Positions 15,811 through 24,269 of a stretch of 28,411 nt of DNA are shown here, in pieces. The notes beneath the pieces are model-generated. The model was not told the DNA's origin and did not search any database. It was given only the letters and a program-made list of their open reading frames with translations. Location of the stretch: NCBI GenBank assembly GCA_002412425.1, contig DHVB01000080.1:514-28924 (forward strand), given 5' to 3'. How positions within the stretch are numbered: the stretch's first letter is position 1; each line of letters opens with the position of its first letter. This DNA is from Bacteroidales bacterium UBA5219. GTDB lineage: Bacteria > Bacteroidota > Bacteroidia > Bacteroidales > ML635J-15. Position numbers and translations under genes: made by a program.

Positions 15811-18800
15811 TTATCTAATTAGAGTAAAATAACCAGTTTCTGAATAATCATTTCCGTATAAATCTTTGTATTGTACATACCAAGTATATACGCCAACAGG
15901 ACATTCCATATCATTGTATCTTCCGTCCCATTCTTGTTCGTAGTCTTCGGTGTTAAAAACTATTTCACCCCATCTGTTATAAACAATAAAACGCCATTCT
16001 TTTGTATTTGCGTTTGCAACAAATACTCTAAACTTGTCGTTCATACCATCGTAGTTTGGAGTAAAAGCTGTAGGAGCGTAAATGGTATGTTCTGTATTTA
16101 CAACAATTATCTTTTGTGCTGTGTCTGAACAAGAGTATAGAGATTCTGCTTCGAGAGTAACAGTATAGGTGCCTGGAGCAGAATACGTGTGGCTAGGATT
16201 TCTATCTTTGCTAGTGTTTCCATCGCCAAAATCCCAGTGATACCAAAAAGCACCTACAGAATAATTAGAAAAATTAACTAATGGAAATTCAGTGCTAACA
16301 GATTCTCTATCTGCTCTAAAATCAACTTCTGGTACTGGAAACACAGTTATTCCAATTGTTGAGTCAACAGCACAATTGTTTTTTGAGAAAATAGTTAAAT
16401 TAACACTATAAGTTCTAGCATTTTCAAAAATATGTGTTGGGTTTTTTGCAAAAGATAAGTTTTCAAAATCGCCATCATCAAAATTCCAAACATATCTTTG
16501 ACCTTGGTCGGGACTAGTTTCCTCGAAATTAACTTCTAAAGGAGAACAACCACTGTATCTGTCTGCTCTTGGGTTAATTAATGGAAGTTCGTAAGTAGAA
16601 ATGTGTATATCTTTTGTTACTTCTGCAAAACCACAAACATCTTGTACTCTAAATCTAAAAACAGTGTCGTTATAAATTGTTAGACGAATAGGATTAGACA
16701 TTAAAGAATCGTTTACCCAAACATTGTTGTTAGTTAATCCTCCTCCGCTAACTGTTGCAGTACAGGTAACTTGAGATCCGGGGCAAACTATATTGTTAGA
16801 AACACTTACATTTAATTCAAGTGGTTTGTGTACATAAACAGTAATTTCTATATCTTGACTAACACAAAAACCAGCATCAACAACATGAGCGGAATAAGTT
16901 GTTGTCTCTGTTGGACTTACTAGTGTGGTCATTCCTTGGTCATCATTGTCCCAAACTATTGTGTATGGTGCTACGCCACCAGTAATTATTCCAATACCTA
17001 TTTCTGTAGTCATTCCATAACAAATAACTTGGTCGTCCATAGCTTGTAGGTAAAAAGGTTCAGGTTCTGTTATTTCGTATTCCATAACATGATGGCAACC
17101 ACTTTGGTCTGAAATAGTTACGCTATAAATACCAACACCAACACCTATTAAATTTTGTTCCCAACTTCCGTTTGACCATTCGAAATGATATGGAGGACGA
17201 CCACCTTGTGCAGTTATGTAAACATTTCCATCATTAGTGTTTCCTTGGCAACTTACATGAGTTCCACTTATTGTTCCGCTTAAAGGAGCTGAAGGTTGTA
17301 TTATTTGAACAGTGTCGGCATGTGTACAATTATTATGGTCTGTTATGGTAACCATATATGTACCAGGAATTAAATTGTCAATATCTTCACTAATAGCACC
17401 AGTATTCCATGAGTAATAATATGGTTCAGTTCCACCAACAACAGTTAGGTCTGCAACTCCATTTCCTTCGCCAAAACATCTTACATGAGTAGGAGTAATA
17501 TTGCCATGCAAAGGTAGTTGAGGTTGTTCTAAAATTGCATATCCAAACGAAGAGCAACCATTAGCATCGCCAACGGTTACAATATAAGTTCCGAAAATTA
17601 AGTTTTCTAAGTTTTGGCTAGTTTGTCCAGAAATCCAATTAAAAGAATATGGGGTTGTTCCACCTACAACATTTAAAAGAATAGAGCCATTATTATTTCC
17701 GTAACAATCAATATTAGTCGGATAAATGTGTAATTCTAATTCATCGGGTTGAGTTATTTCAAATTCTGCGGATAAAGAACAGTTATTATAATCTGTAACA
17801 GTTACAATATACTCACCAGCAACGATATTGTTTAGAGATGAAGTCATTAGTCCATTTGACCAATTATATGTTAAAGACCCTGTTCCACCAGAAGCATTAA
17901 ATTCAATTCTTCCAGTCTGGTTTCCATAACAATCTACATCTTGAGTGTTTGCAACATAGCTTAATGGTGTTACATCGTTTATTGTAAATTCTGCTTCGCC
18001 TGTACAACCATTGTTATCTGTTACAGTAAATTGATAGTCTCCAGCAACAAGTGTTGTTTGTTCAAATCCTGTAATATTATCTGGATTCCATGCAATTGTA
18101 TATGGTTCTGTTCCACCAACAACATTAACTCTAGCAGTTCCATTGCTGTCGCCATAACATAAAATGCCTTGAATATTAGTAACATTAACAACCAAACTGG
18201 GTTGATTAGCTATAGTGCCTGTTGCCGTTGCAGAACAACCACTATTTTCTGTTACAGTAACCGAATATTCTCCAGGTTCTAAGTTTGTTAAGCTTTGTGT
18301 TGTTTGTTGAGGATTTGTATTCCAAATATATTGATATGGTTGATGTCCACCAAAGACGTTTGCAGAAATTTCACCATCATTCATATTATTACAAGTAACA
18401 TCTTGTGTTAAAATTCCTACTGATAAATTTATAAATTCAACGAAACATGTAGAACTTGCGGAACAGCCTACTGCGTCTGTTGCTGTAACAGAATAAGTTC
18501 CGGTATTTGCAAAAGTATATGAATTACTGATAGAATTATCTTGCCATTGGTAAGTAATTCCCGGATCATTTAAAGTAATTGTAAAAGGATCTCCATTACA
18601 TACTATTGTGTCGTTTAACTCTGTTATTGGCGGAAGGTTTGAATTAATATTAACTTCCATTGAAATATGCTCTTGTACACAAGCACCTTCGCGTAAGAAG
18701 TACATTGTAACGGTATAGGTATCTGTTACTGCAGGATATTCGTGGTTAATAACTTGATTACCAACAACAATAGGAGAACCGTCTCCCAAATCCCATTCTA

Positions 18801-20199
18801 CATTAGTAATATCGGTACTTGTTGCTTGGAAACTTACAGTTGTTTGAGTACACATTAAAGTATCTTGAAAAACATCAAAAGCTGTAGATGTGCCGTCAAC
18901 AACAATATCAAAACTAACATTTAAAGGAACGATATTAGCTCCAGCTAAATAGCCATAAGATTCAACATCTCCAAATCCATAAACAGTAGCTAAAACTCCT
19001 TCGGGAGATATTATATAGTGAGAGCCTTGAGTTAAGTTTTTTCTAACATAAGAATATGCGTTATTTGCAGGAACTGTAGCCCAGCCAGTTAGTGGAGAGC
19101 CATCTAAAAGAACCTCAGAAGTGGTAGATGTTTTAGCTACAATATTTGTATAAAATTGGTTGATTGCTGTAGTATTAAAAGCTTGAAAAACTATATAATC
19201 TAAAGTTTGTTCTATTGGAGAAAGCATAATCATAAAAGGGTCGGAAGTAACGCCATCACAACTTGTTCCTTGGCTATATTGAGCAACAGAAATAGGTTTG
19301 TCGCTAGTAATGAATGAAGTGGTAGATAAATTTACTTCATGAAATTGACCAGCATTCAAATTAATGTTTGCTCCACCATTTATATTTACTATAGTAGCGT
19401 CTTCGCAAGCTAAAATTCTATATGTATCACTAGCTCTGGTCATTAAAGGAACAGTAATATAGTTATTTCCCCATGCTTTTACTGGAATCATTTGTTCGTA
19501 TAAATGGTCGCAATAAGTACAACTTAAAGGAACGTTAGCACAAGTATTACCTGCAAATACCGCAAAATTATGGCAGTTGCCCAATTCTGTAGATTTTACA
19601 GTTGAACCAGTGAGGTCGCCCAAACTTTGAACTAAATACACTTCACCAGCATTTAAAGTTATGGAAAATGGAATATTTGCATTTCCGCCACCTCCACTTA
19701 AATTTGCTTTAGGAGTAATTTCTATTGAAGTTCCATCTTCTATACCAACAACAATAAATTCAGATGGTTGTGAGCTAAAATGAGAATAGGTAGTTACCAA
19801 ATAATTGTCGCCTAAAGCAATAGTTGGAAATACAATAGTAGCATCTGATGAGGCGGTTCTTTGGTTTGCAGCATAAACAGCTACAGGAGTATCAGATTGT
19901 ACTCTAACAGCTCTATTTAAAACTGTATTAGGTTGAGATATACAAGCATTTTGTGCAGCAGGAACTTCTATATATTGAGAACCATTTGCACCAATAGTAA
20001 AATTTACAGACCAACCTGAGCCAGGAATACTAACAGTTCCTGTAGCTCCAACATCAGAAGTAATGTATATTTGTGTACTTACAGGAGTGTCGAAATTTTG
20101 CATAAAAGATAACCAAAAGTCAGTTCCGGTAGTACTTTGAGCAAATAGTTTTGATAATCCAAAAATAGTTAAACCAAAAATGGTTATAAGTCTTTTCAT
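15811..20199 (-). CDS. Large SprB-repeat/PKD surface protein with T9SS type B sorting domain
   Basis: 1462 residues. Signal peptide 1-20 (KRLITIFGLTIFGLSKLFAQ). The N-terminal half (about 25-430; GTDFWLSFMQNF, YVRVQSDTPVAVYAANQ-like pattern) resembles the IgGFc-binding-protein N-terminal domain. A PKD domain follows at about 450-515 (VEWDLGDGS). Six SprB repeats of about 77 residues span about 590-1050, each with a C-Y/Q/N-G near its start, a GG-PY-W core and a GC near its end. An Ig-like stretch follows, then two more PKD domains at about 1200-1290 and 1290-1366 (WNFDDGD, WDFGDGN). The last about 90 residues, from YAPTAFTPNYDGMND through YNRWGEIVF, WDGRY and PVGVYTWYV, are the type B sorting domain read by the type IX secretion system. 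Probably secreted and attached to the cell surface as an adhesin or gliding-type filament protein. Confidence 0.9.
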   Translation of the reverse strand: MKRLITIFGLTIFGLSKLFAQSTTGTDFWLSFMQNFDTPVSTQIYITSDVGATGTVSIPGSGWSVNFTIGANGSQYIEVPAAQNACISQPNTVLNRAVRVQSDTPVAVYAANQRTASSDATIVFPTIALGDNYLVTTYSHFSSQPSEFIVVGIEDGTSIEITPKANLSGGGGNANIPFSITLNAGEVYLVQSLGDLTGSTVKSTELGNCHNFAVFAGNTCANVPLSCTYCDHLYEQMIPVKAWGNNYITVPLMTRASDTYRILACEDATIVNINGGANINLNAGQFHEVNLSTTSFITSDKPISVAQYSQGTSCDGVTSDPFMIMLSPIEQTLDYIVFQAFNTTAINQFYTNIVAKTSTTSEVLLDGSPLTGWATVPANNAYSYVRKNLTQGSHYIISPEGVLATVYGFGDVESYGYLAGANIVPLNVSFDIVVDGTSTAFDVFQDTLMCTQTTVSFQATSTDITNVEWDLGDGSPIVVGNQVINHEYPAVTDTYTVTMYFLREGACVQEHISMEVNINSNLPPITELNDTIVCNGDPFTITLNDPGITYQWQDNSISNSYTFANTGTYSVTATDAVGCSASSTCFVEFINLSVGILTQDVTCNNMNDGEISANVFGGHQPYQYIWNTNPQQTTQSLTNLEPGEYSVTVTENSGCSATATGTIANQPSLVVNVTNIQGILCYGDSNGTARVNVVGGTEPYTIAWNPDNITGFEQTTLVAGDYQFTVTDNNGCTGEAEFTINDVTPLSYVANTQDVDCYGNQTGRIEFNASGGTGSLTYNWSNGLMTSSLNNIVAGEYIVTVTDYNNCSLSAEFEITQPDELELHIYPTNIDCYGNNNGSILLNVVGGTTPYSFNWISGQTSQNLENLIFGTYIVTVGDANGCSSFGYAILEQPQLPLHGNITPTHVRCFGEGNGVADLTVVGGTEPYYYSWNTGAISEDIDNLIPGTYMVTITDHNNCTHADTVQIIQPSAPLSGTISGTHVSCQGNTNDGNVYITAQGGRPPYHFEWSNGSWEQNLIGVGVGIYSVTISDQSGCHHVMEYEITEPEPFYLQAMDDQVICYGMTTEIGIGIITGGVAPYTIVWDNDDQGMTTLVSPTETTTYSAHVVDAGFCVSQDIEITVYVHKPLELNVSVSNNIVCPGSQVTCTATVSGGGLTNNNVWVNDSLMSNPIRLTIYNDTVFRFRVQDVCGFAEVTKDIHISTYELPLINPRADRYSGCSPLEVNFEETSPDQGQRYVWNFDDGDFENLSFAKNPTHIFENARTYSVNLTIFSKNNCAVDSTIGITVFPVPEVDFRADRESVSTEFPLVNFSNYSVGAFWYHWDFGDGNTSKDRNPSHTYSAPGTYTVTLEAESLYSCSDTAQKIIVVNTEHTIYAPTAFTPNYDGMNDKFRVFVANANTKEWRFIVYNRWGEIVFNTEDYEQEWDGRYNDMECPVGVYTWYVQYKDLYGNDYSETGYFTLIR

Positions 20200-20403
20200 T
20201 GATCAAATTTAATAATTATTAAAAGATGCTAAATTACAGTGAAATTTAAGTTTTTACAAATAAAATCCATTGTTTTTAGCTTTATTCCATAAAATATAAC
20301 GTTGTTTTTTAATTTTGGTTTGTTTTTTTATAAAAAATGTTGTGAAGTTTTGTAATTTTCAAAAAATTTTATAACTTAAACGATAATAAGAAAACTATTA
20401 AAG

Positions 20404-20433
20404 TTTGAAGAATGAAAATATTAGTTATTTTTG
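20404..20433 (+). promoter_or_regulatory. Promoter of the acyl-CoA dehydrogenase gene
   Basis: TTTG (20404-20407), 18-bp spacer and TATTTTTG (20426-20433) fit the Bacteroidetes -33/-7 promoter and match the arrangement before tetR. The box overlaps a TTG at 20431, which rules out that upstream codon as a translation start. Confidence 0.6.
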
Positions 20434-20466
20434 CAAATAAATATTGAAAATTTAAAACATAATAAT

Positions 20467-22242
20467 ATGGAAAAATTAAAAAGTGGTGAATTTCTTGTAA
20501 AATCAACAAATTCTTCGGATATATTTATTCCAGAAGAATATACTGAGGAACAATTAATGATTGCTCACATGATTCAAGATTTTCTTGATGCAGAAGTAAA
20601 TCCTATAGTTGCAAAACTAGATGAAGGCAATCGTGAACTTATGGCAGCAACCATTAGAAAAGCTGGTGAGCTTGGTTTAATGGGTATTGCTATTCCTGAA
20701 GAATATGGTGGATTTGAACAAGATTTTGTTACTCAAATGCTTGCAGCCGAAAATATTGGTGCAGGATATTCTTTCTCTGTCGCTTTTATGGCTTCAACAG
20801 GAATTGGGACTTTACCAATAATGTATTATGGTAACGAAGAACAACGTCAAAAATATGTAACAAAACTAGCAAGTGGCGAATTTATTGGTGCTTACTGTTT
20901 AACCGAACCTGACGCTGGTTCTGATGCAAATTCAGGAAAAACTCAAGCAGTTCTTTCTGAAGATGGCAAACATTATATTCTTAATGGACAAAAAATGTGG
21001 ATTACAAACGCCGGTTTTGCTGATACTCACGTTGTTTTTGCAAAAATTGCTAACGACAGAGTTCTTTCTGCATTTATTGTAGAAAAAACTATGCCAGGTG
21101 TTGAAATTGGTCCTGATGAGAAAAAAATGGGAATCAAAGGTTCTTCAACTTGCCAAATTTATTATAACGATGTAAAAGTTCCTGTTGAAAATTTAATTGG
21201 AAGAGGCGGAATGGGATTCAGAATCGCTTTGAACATTTTGCACATGGGACGTATTAAACTTGGAGCTAATGTTATTGGGGCAGCAAAAAAATCTATAAGC
21301 GATGCAGTAAAATATGCAAACGAACGCAAACAATTTAACGTTCTAATTTCAACTTTCCCAACAATAAAACACAAAATAGCCGAGCAAGCAATAAGAACTT
21401 TTGCTTTAGAATCTGCAATTTATCGCGCAAGTCATGATATTGATTGCTTGATGAAAAAATATAAAGCCGAAGGAATGGATAAAGGACTAGCTGCTATTGA
21501 AGCTATTGCTCACTATGCTGTTGAAGCTGCTTTATTAAAAGTATATGGCTCAGAAGTATTAGATTTTGTTGTTGACGAAACTGTTCAAATTCATGGTGGA
21601 ATGGGTTATTCTGCCGAAATGGATGCAGATAGAGGTTATCGCGACTCAAGAATTAATAGAATTTTTGAAGGAACAAATGAAATTAACCGTTTGTTATTAG
21701 TTGAAACAGCTATCAAACGCGGAATGAAAGGCGATTTCGATATGGCAGGACCAGCTAAAGAGTTTTATGAAAATATGGAAAATTGCCGTATCAATAAAAA
21801 AGATGGAGAAAATTTCTTTGAACAAAAATTAAGATATATTGAAAATTTCAAAAGAGCTGCACTAATTCTTATTCACAAAGTTTCAGATAAGTATGAAAAA
21901 GATATGCTCAGAGAACAAGAAATTATCAATAATATCAGCGATATGATGATTCAAATTTATACCGCAGAATCTTTAACACTTAGAGTTAAGAAAATTGCAG
22001 AAACAAATGCAAAACCAAATCTTGAATTATATAAAGATATAGTAAATGTTTTGGTTTACGAAGCTGCTGCAGTGATTTCTAAAAATGCAAAAGATGCAGT
22101 TTTCTCAATGACAGAAGGCGAAGAAAGCGAAAAAATGTATAAAGCACTTAAAGACTTATCTTGCGTTGAAGGAGTAAATACAAAAGATGCAAGAAGAAGA
22201 ATCGCTGATTTCTTAATTGATAAAGGCGAATATAAACTTTAA
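20467..22242 (+). CDS. Acyl-CoA dehydrogenase, long form with extra C-terminal domain
   Basis: 591 residues from the ATG at 20467. An in-frame TTG 36 bp upstream lies inside the promoter -7 box and is rejected as start. Motifs: N-terminal helical domain, FAD-contacting CLTEPDAGSDA at about 144-154, and the C-terminal signature GGMGYSAEMDADRGYRDSRI (about 377 on) with IFEGTNEINR, where E401 is at the position of the catalytic base of MCAD-type enzymes. About 150 additional residues after position 430 match the longer VLCAD-like class common in Bacteroidetes. It oxidises acyl-CoA to trans-2-enoyl-CoA in beta-oxidation or amino-acid breakdown, passing electrons to electron-transfer flavoprotein. 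Neither ETF nor other beta-oxidation genes are in the window. Chain-length preference cannot be called. Confidence 0.94.
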   Translation: MEKLKSGEFLVKSTNSSDIFIPEEYTEEQLMIAHMIQDFLDAEVNPIVAKLDEGNRELMAATIRKAGELGLMGIAIPEEYGGFEQDFVTQMLAAENIGAGYSFSVAFMASTGIGTLPIMYYGNEEQRQKYVTKLASGEFIGAYCLTEPDAGSDANSGKTQAVLSEDGKHYILNGQKMWITNAGFADTHVVFAKIANDRVLSAFIVEKTMPGVEIGPDEKKMGIKGSSTCQIYYNDVKVPVENLIGRGGMGFRIALNILHMGRIKLGANVIGAAKKSISDAVKYANERKQFNVLISTFPTIKHKIAEQAIRTFALESAIYRASHDIDCLMKKYKAEGMDKGLAAIEAIAHYAVEAALLKVYGSEVLDFVVDETVQIHGGMGYSAEMDADRGYRDSRINRIFEGTNEINRLLLVETAIKRGMKGDFDMAGPAKEFYENMENCRINKKDGENFFEQKLRYIENFKRAALILIHKVSDKYEKDMLREQEIINNISDMMIQIYTAESLTLRVKKIAETNAKPNLELYKDIVNVLVYEAAAVISKNAKDAVFSMTEGEESEKMYKALKDLSCVEGVNTKDARRRIADFLIDKGEYKL

Positions 22243-22262
22243 AATTTGTTTCATGTGTAATA

Positions 22263-22296
22263 AAAAAGGCTACTTTATTTTTAAGGTAGCCTTTTT
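22263..22296. terminator. Bidirectional rho-independent terminator
   Basis: AAAAAGGCTAC (22263-22273) pairs with GTAGCCTTTTT (22286-22296) around a 12-base AT-rich loop. With A-run and T-run on either side it can serve both the dehydrogenase (plus) and the antiporter (minus), which converge here. Confidence 0.85.
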
Positions 22297-22324
22297 CTTT
22301 TTTGAAATTTCCTTATCTATATAT

Positions 22325-23647
22325 CTATAAGAATATTAGTTGTACCAAAATATATACAGGCAATAAAACTATTACAGAGAATTTAATCATATAACCAAAG
22401 AAACTTGGCATTTTAATTTTACTTTCTTCGGCAATTGCTTTTACCATAAAGTTTGGACCGTTTCCAATATAAGTCATAGCTCCAAAAAGTACAGCACCCA
22501 AACAAATTGCAGTTAAAATCATTTCATCAACACCTGCCACATAACCAGCACCACTAATAAATTCGCCTCCAGGATTCATTCCAAGAGCTAATTGATGAAA
22601 CGCTAATGCAGTAGGAGTGTTGTCTAAGAAAGCACTTAAACTTCCAGTTGCGTAATAATATTGAGCATTTGAGTTTATTCCTAAATCATGAGCATTTGTT
22701 TTTAAATATTCTAAGGCAGGTATCATAGTAATGAAAATTCCAAAGAATAAGAATGCTACTTCTAAAATTGGTCCCCAAGAGAATTTGTTTGCTTCTCGTA
22801 TAGGTTTTTTTGTAAATAATAAAGACAAAACAGCCATAGAAACAATACTTCCTTCTCTAATAAATCCTGCCCATCTATTTTCTTTCATAATAGGTAAATA
22901 ATGTTCGTTTAAGAAAGCAACGGAAGCCACAACACCAGCTAGGAAAAGAAAGTTAATATTTCCTTTTAAACCTAAAGGTTCAACATTAGTTTTGTCGAAT
23001 TTTATATTTTCAAGTGGTTCTTTTTTGTAATAATAAGAATCAGCAATAAAGTAAAGCAATAATAGTACGGCATTTACAAAAGCCCATTCAGGAAGCATAT
23101 GGAAAAACCAAGTAAATTCAGCACCTTTTAGATATAACATGAAAAGTGGTGGGTCGCCAAGTGGAGTTAATAATCCACCAGCATTTGCAACAATGGCAAT
23201 GAAAAATAAAATTGTGTGAACTTTAAATTTTCTTGCATTATTTGTTCTAATTACAGGACGAATTAAAAGCATTGCTGCACCAGTTGTTCCCATTATAGAA
23301 GCTAAAATGGCACCAATTCCTAAAAAAGAAGTGTTTATCCATGGTTTTGCTTGAATATCGCCTTTTAAGTGAATACCACCAGTTATTACAAATAAAGCTC
23401 CTAATAAAATTATAAAAGGAAGATAATCAAAAATCAATTGGTGTGCTAAAAGTTCTGGTAAACCTAATGCTATCAAATATCCTGCAACAGGAATACCAAG
23501 TATTATAGACACAAGTAATTTGTTTCTGTTTTTTTCCCACCAGTGTTCAAAAAACAAAGGACCTAGTGCAATACATAATAACATTAGCACAAAGGGAATA
23601 ATAGCCCAAAGAGGCATGTTTACGTTAGTTGCTGATAATAAAGTCAT
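22325..23647 (-). CDS. nhaD: NhaD-type sodium:proton antiporter family protein, copy 1
   Basis: 440 residues, strongly hydrophobic with about ten to twelve membrane helices. Family features: MPLWAIIPFVLMLLCIALGPL at the start, FIILLGALFVITGGIHLKGD, SFLGIGAILASIMGTTGAAML, the re-entrant-type NAGGLLTPLGDPPLFMLYLKG, and a second half with ALAFHQLALG and TYIGNGPNFMVKAIAEE. This fits the Bacteroidetes branch of the ion-transporter superfamily annotated as sodium:proton antiporters (also called putative citrate transporters), so substrate should be held loosely. About 85% identical by eye to the copy at 24270-25586, including part of the leader. Changes cluster in loops (about residues 60-72, 312-325, 370-380). 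A -7 box lies about 30 bp upstream. Confidence 0.85.
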   Translation of the reverse strand: MTLLSATNVNMPLWAIIPFVLMLLCIALGPLFFEHWWEKNRNKLLVSIILGIPVAGYLIALGLPELLAHQLIFDYLPFIILLGALFVITGGIHLKGDIQAKPWINTSFLGIGAILASIMGTTGAAMLLIRPVIRTNNARKFKVHTILFFIAIVANAGGLLTPLGDPPLFMLYLKGAEFTWFFHMLPEWAFVNAVLLLLYFIADSYYYKKEPLENIKFDKTNVEPLGLKGNINFLFLAGVVASVAFLNEHYLPIMKENRWAGFIREGSIVSMAVLSLLFTKKPIREANKFSWGPILEVAFLFFGIFITMIPALEYLKTNAHDLGINSNAQYYYATGSLSAFLDNTPTALAFHQLALGMNPGGEFISGAGYVAGVDEMILTAICLGAVLFGAMTYIGNGPNFMVKAIAEESKIKMPSFFGYMIKFSVIVLLPVYILVQLIFL

Positions 23648-23675
23648 AATTAATTAATTTAAAATTCATTAAATG

Positions 23676-23683
23676 CAAAATTA
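23676..23683 (-). promoter_or_regulatory. Possible -7 box of nhaD copy 1
   Basis: Minus strand reads TAATTTTG, 28 bp before the ATG. The corresponding place before copy 2 also holds a TAnnTTTG box (25615-25622). Further up, TGTCAAACATAGAG occurs at the same distance before both genes (23735-23748 and 25672-25685, minus strand). Confidence 0.5.
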
Positions 23684-23890
23684 ATTATATTTTTTTAAAG
23701 TCGTTATTTTACAAGAAAAGATTAAGGTTTATATCTCTATGTTTGACAACAGAATTTTCGTACTGTTGAGCTGGTAATTAAACCATTACTTTATTAAATT
23801 TAAAACCTCTTTAGCCAATTTATAGGCTTGAGATTTTAAATAAGGTTTTCTGTTTTTAGAGTTGATGCACCAATGTCGAACAACTACGCC

Positions 23891-24113
23891 TTGCCCGCAA
23901 GGGCAACATGTGATTAACCGTAAGATTTATCTTGCGGTAGAGATGCCTCTCAGTCCATTCGCCCGCAAGGGCGACACAATTAAGTTGTTAAAAGTGATAC
24001 GCTAAACGTAGTTGAAGTGTTAAAGTTGTTGTGTTGCCCTACGGGCAAGGCTTTCGAGGGTCTATATACCGCAGGCTGCGCCTACGGTTAATCACATGTT
24101 GTCCTACGGACAA
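23891..24113. repeat. Foldback element made of nested inverted repeats and small hairpins
   Basis: Outer arms share a perfect 19-mer CAACATGTGATTAACCGTA (23904-23922) with its reverse complement at 24083-24101. Inner arms (23960-23979 and 24029-24048) pair imperfectly. Each arm contains a small hairpin: TGCCC-GCAA-GGGCA, CGCCC-GCAA-GGGCG, TTGCCC-TAC-GGGCAA and TTGTCC-TAC-GGACAA; the last two differ by matched changes on both sides of the stem. A further 10-bp stem with a 2-base centre is at 23917-23938. No coding region; looks like a non-autonomous MITE-like element. Confidence 0.75.
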
Positions 24114-24269
24114 ATAAAAATATGTGCGTTGTTTTCAATGTTATAATACCCAAACAAACAAATTGCCTGATTGTCAAGAGGTTAGCTGGTGTTGCAAAAA
24201 ATGCGGAAAACAGGAAATTATGTTATGAGATGTTAAATAAGCTTTTAGTCTCTTATACTTATCAAATTT

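Larger units (their letters stand above)
23648..24269. other. 622-bp spacer between the two nhaD copies
   Basis: Left part (23648-23760) is the nhaD copy 1 leader, shared with copy 2. The middle (about 23885-24115) is a foldback repeat element. On either side are short open stretches that look slightly protein-like but lack start codons: minus 23926-23786, ending in PYLKSQAYKLAKEVLNLIK, and plus 24118-24228, containing CFQC and CCKKC. No complete gene is supported. Confidence 0.6.

Noticed and set aside
17050..18430. Repeated DNA inside the surface-protein gene as a separate repeat element
   Set aside because: It is explained by six in-frame SprB protein repeats that have diverged at DNA level.
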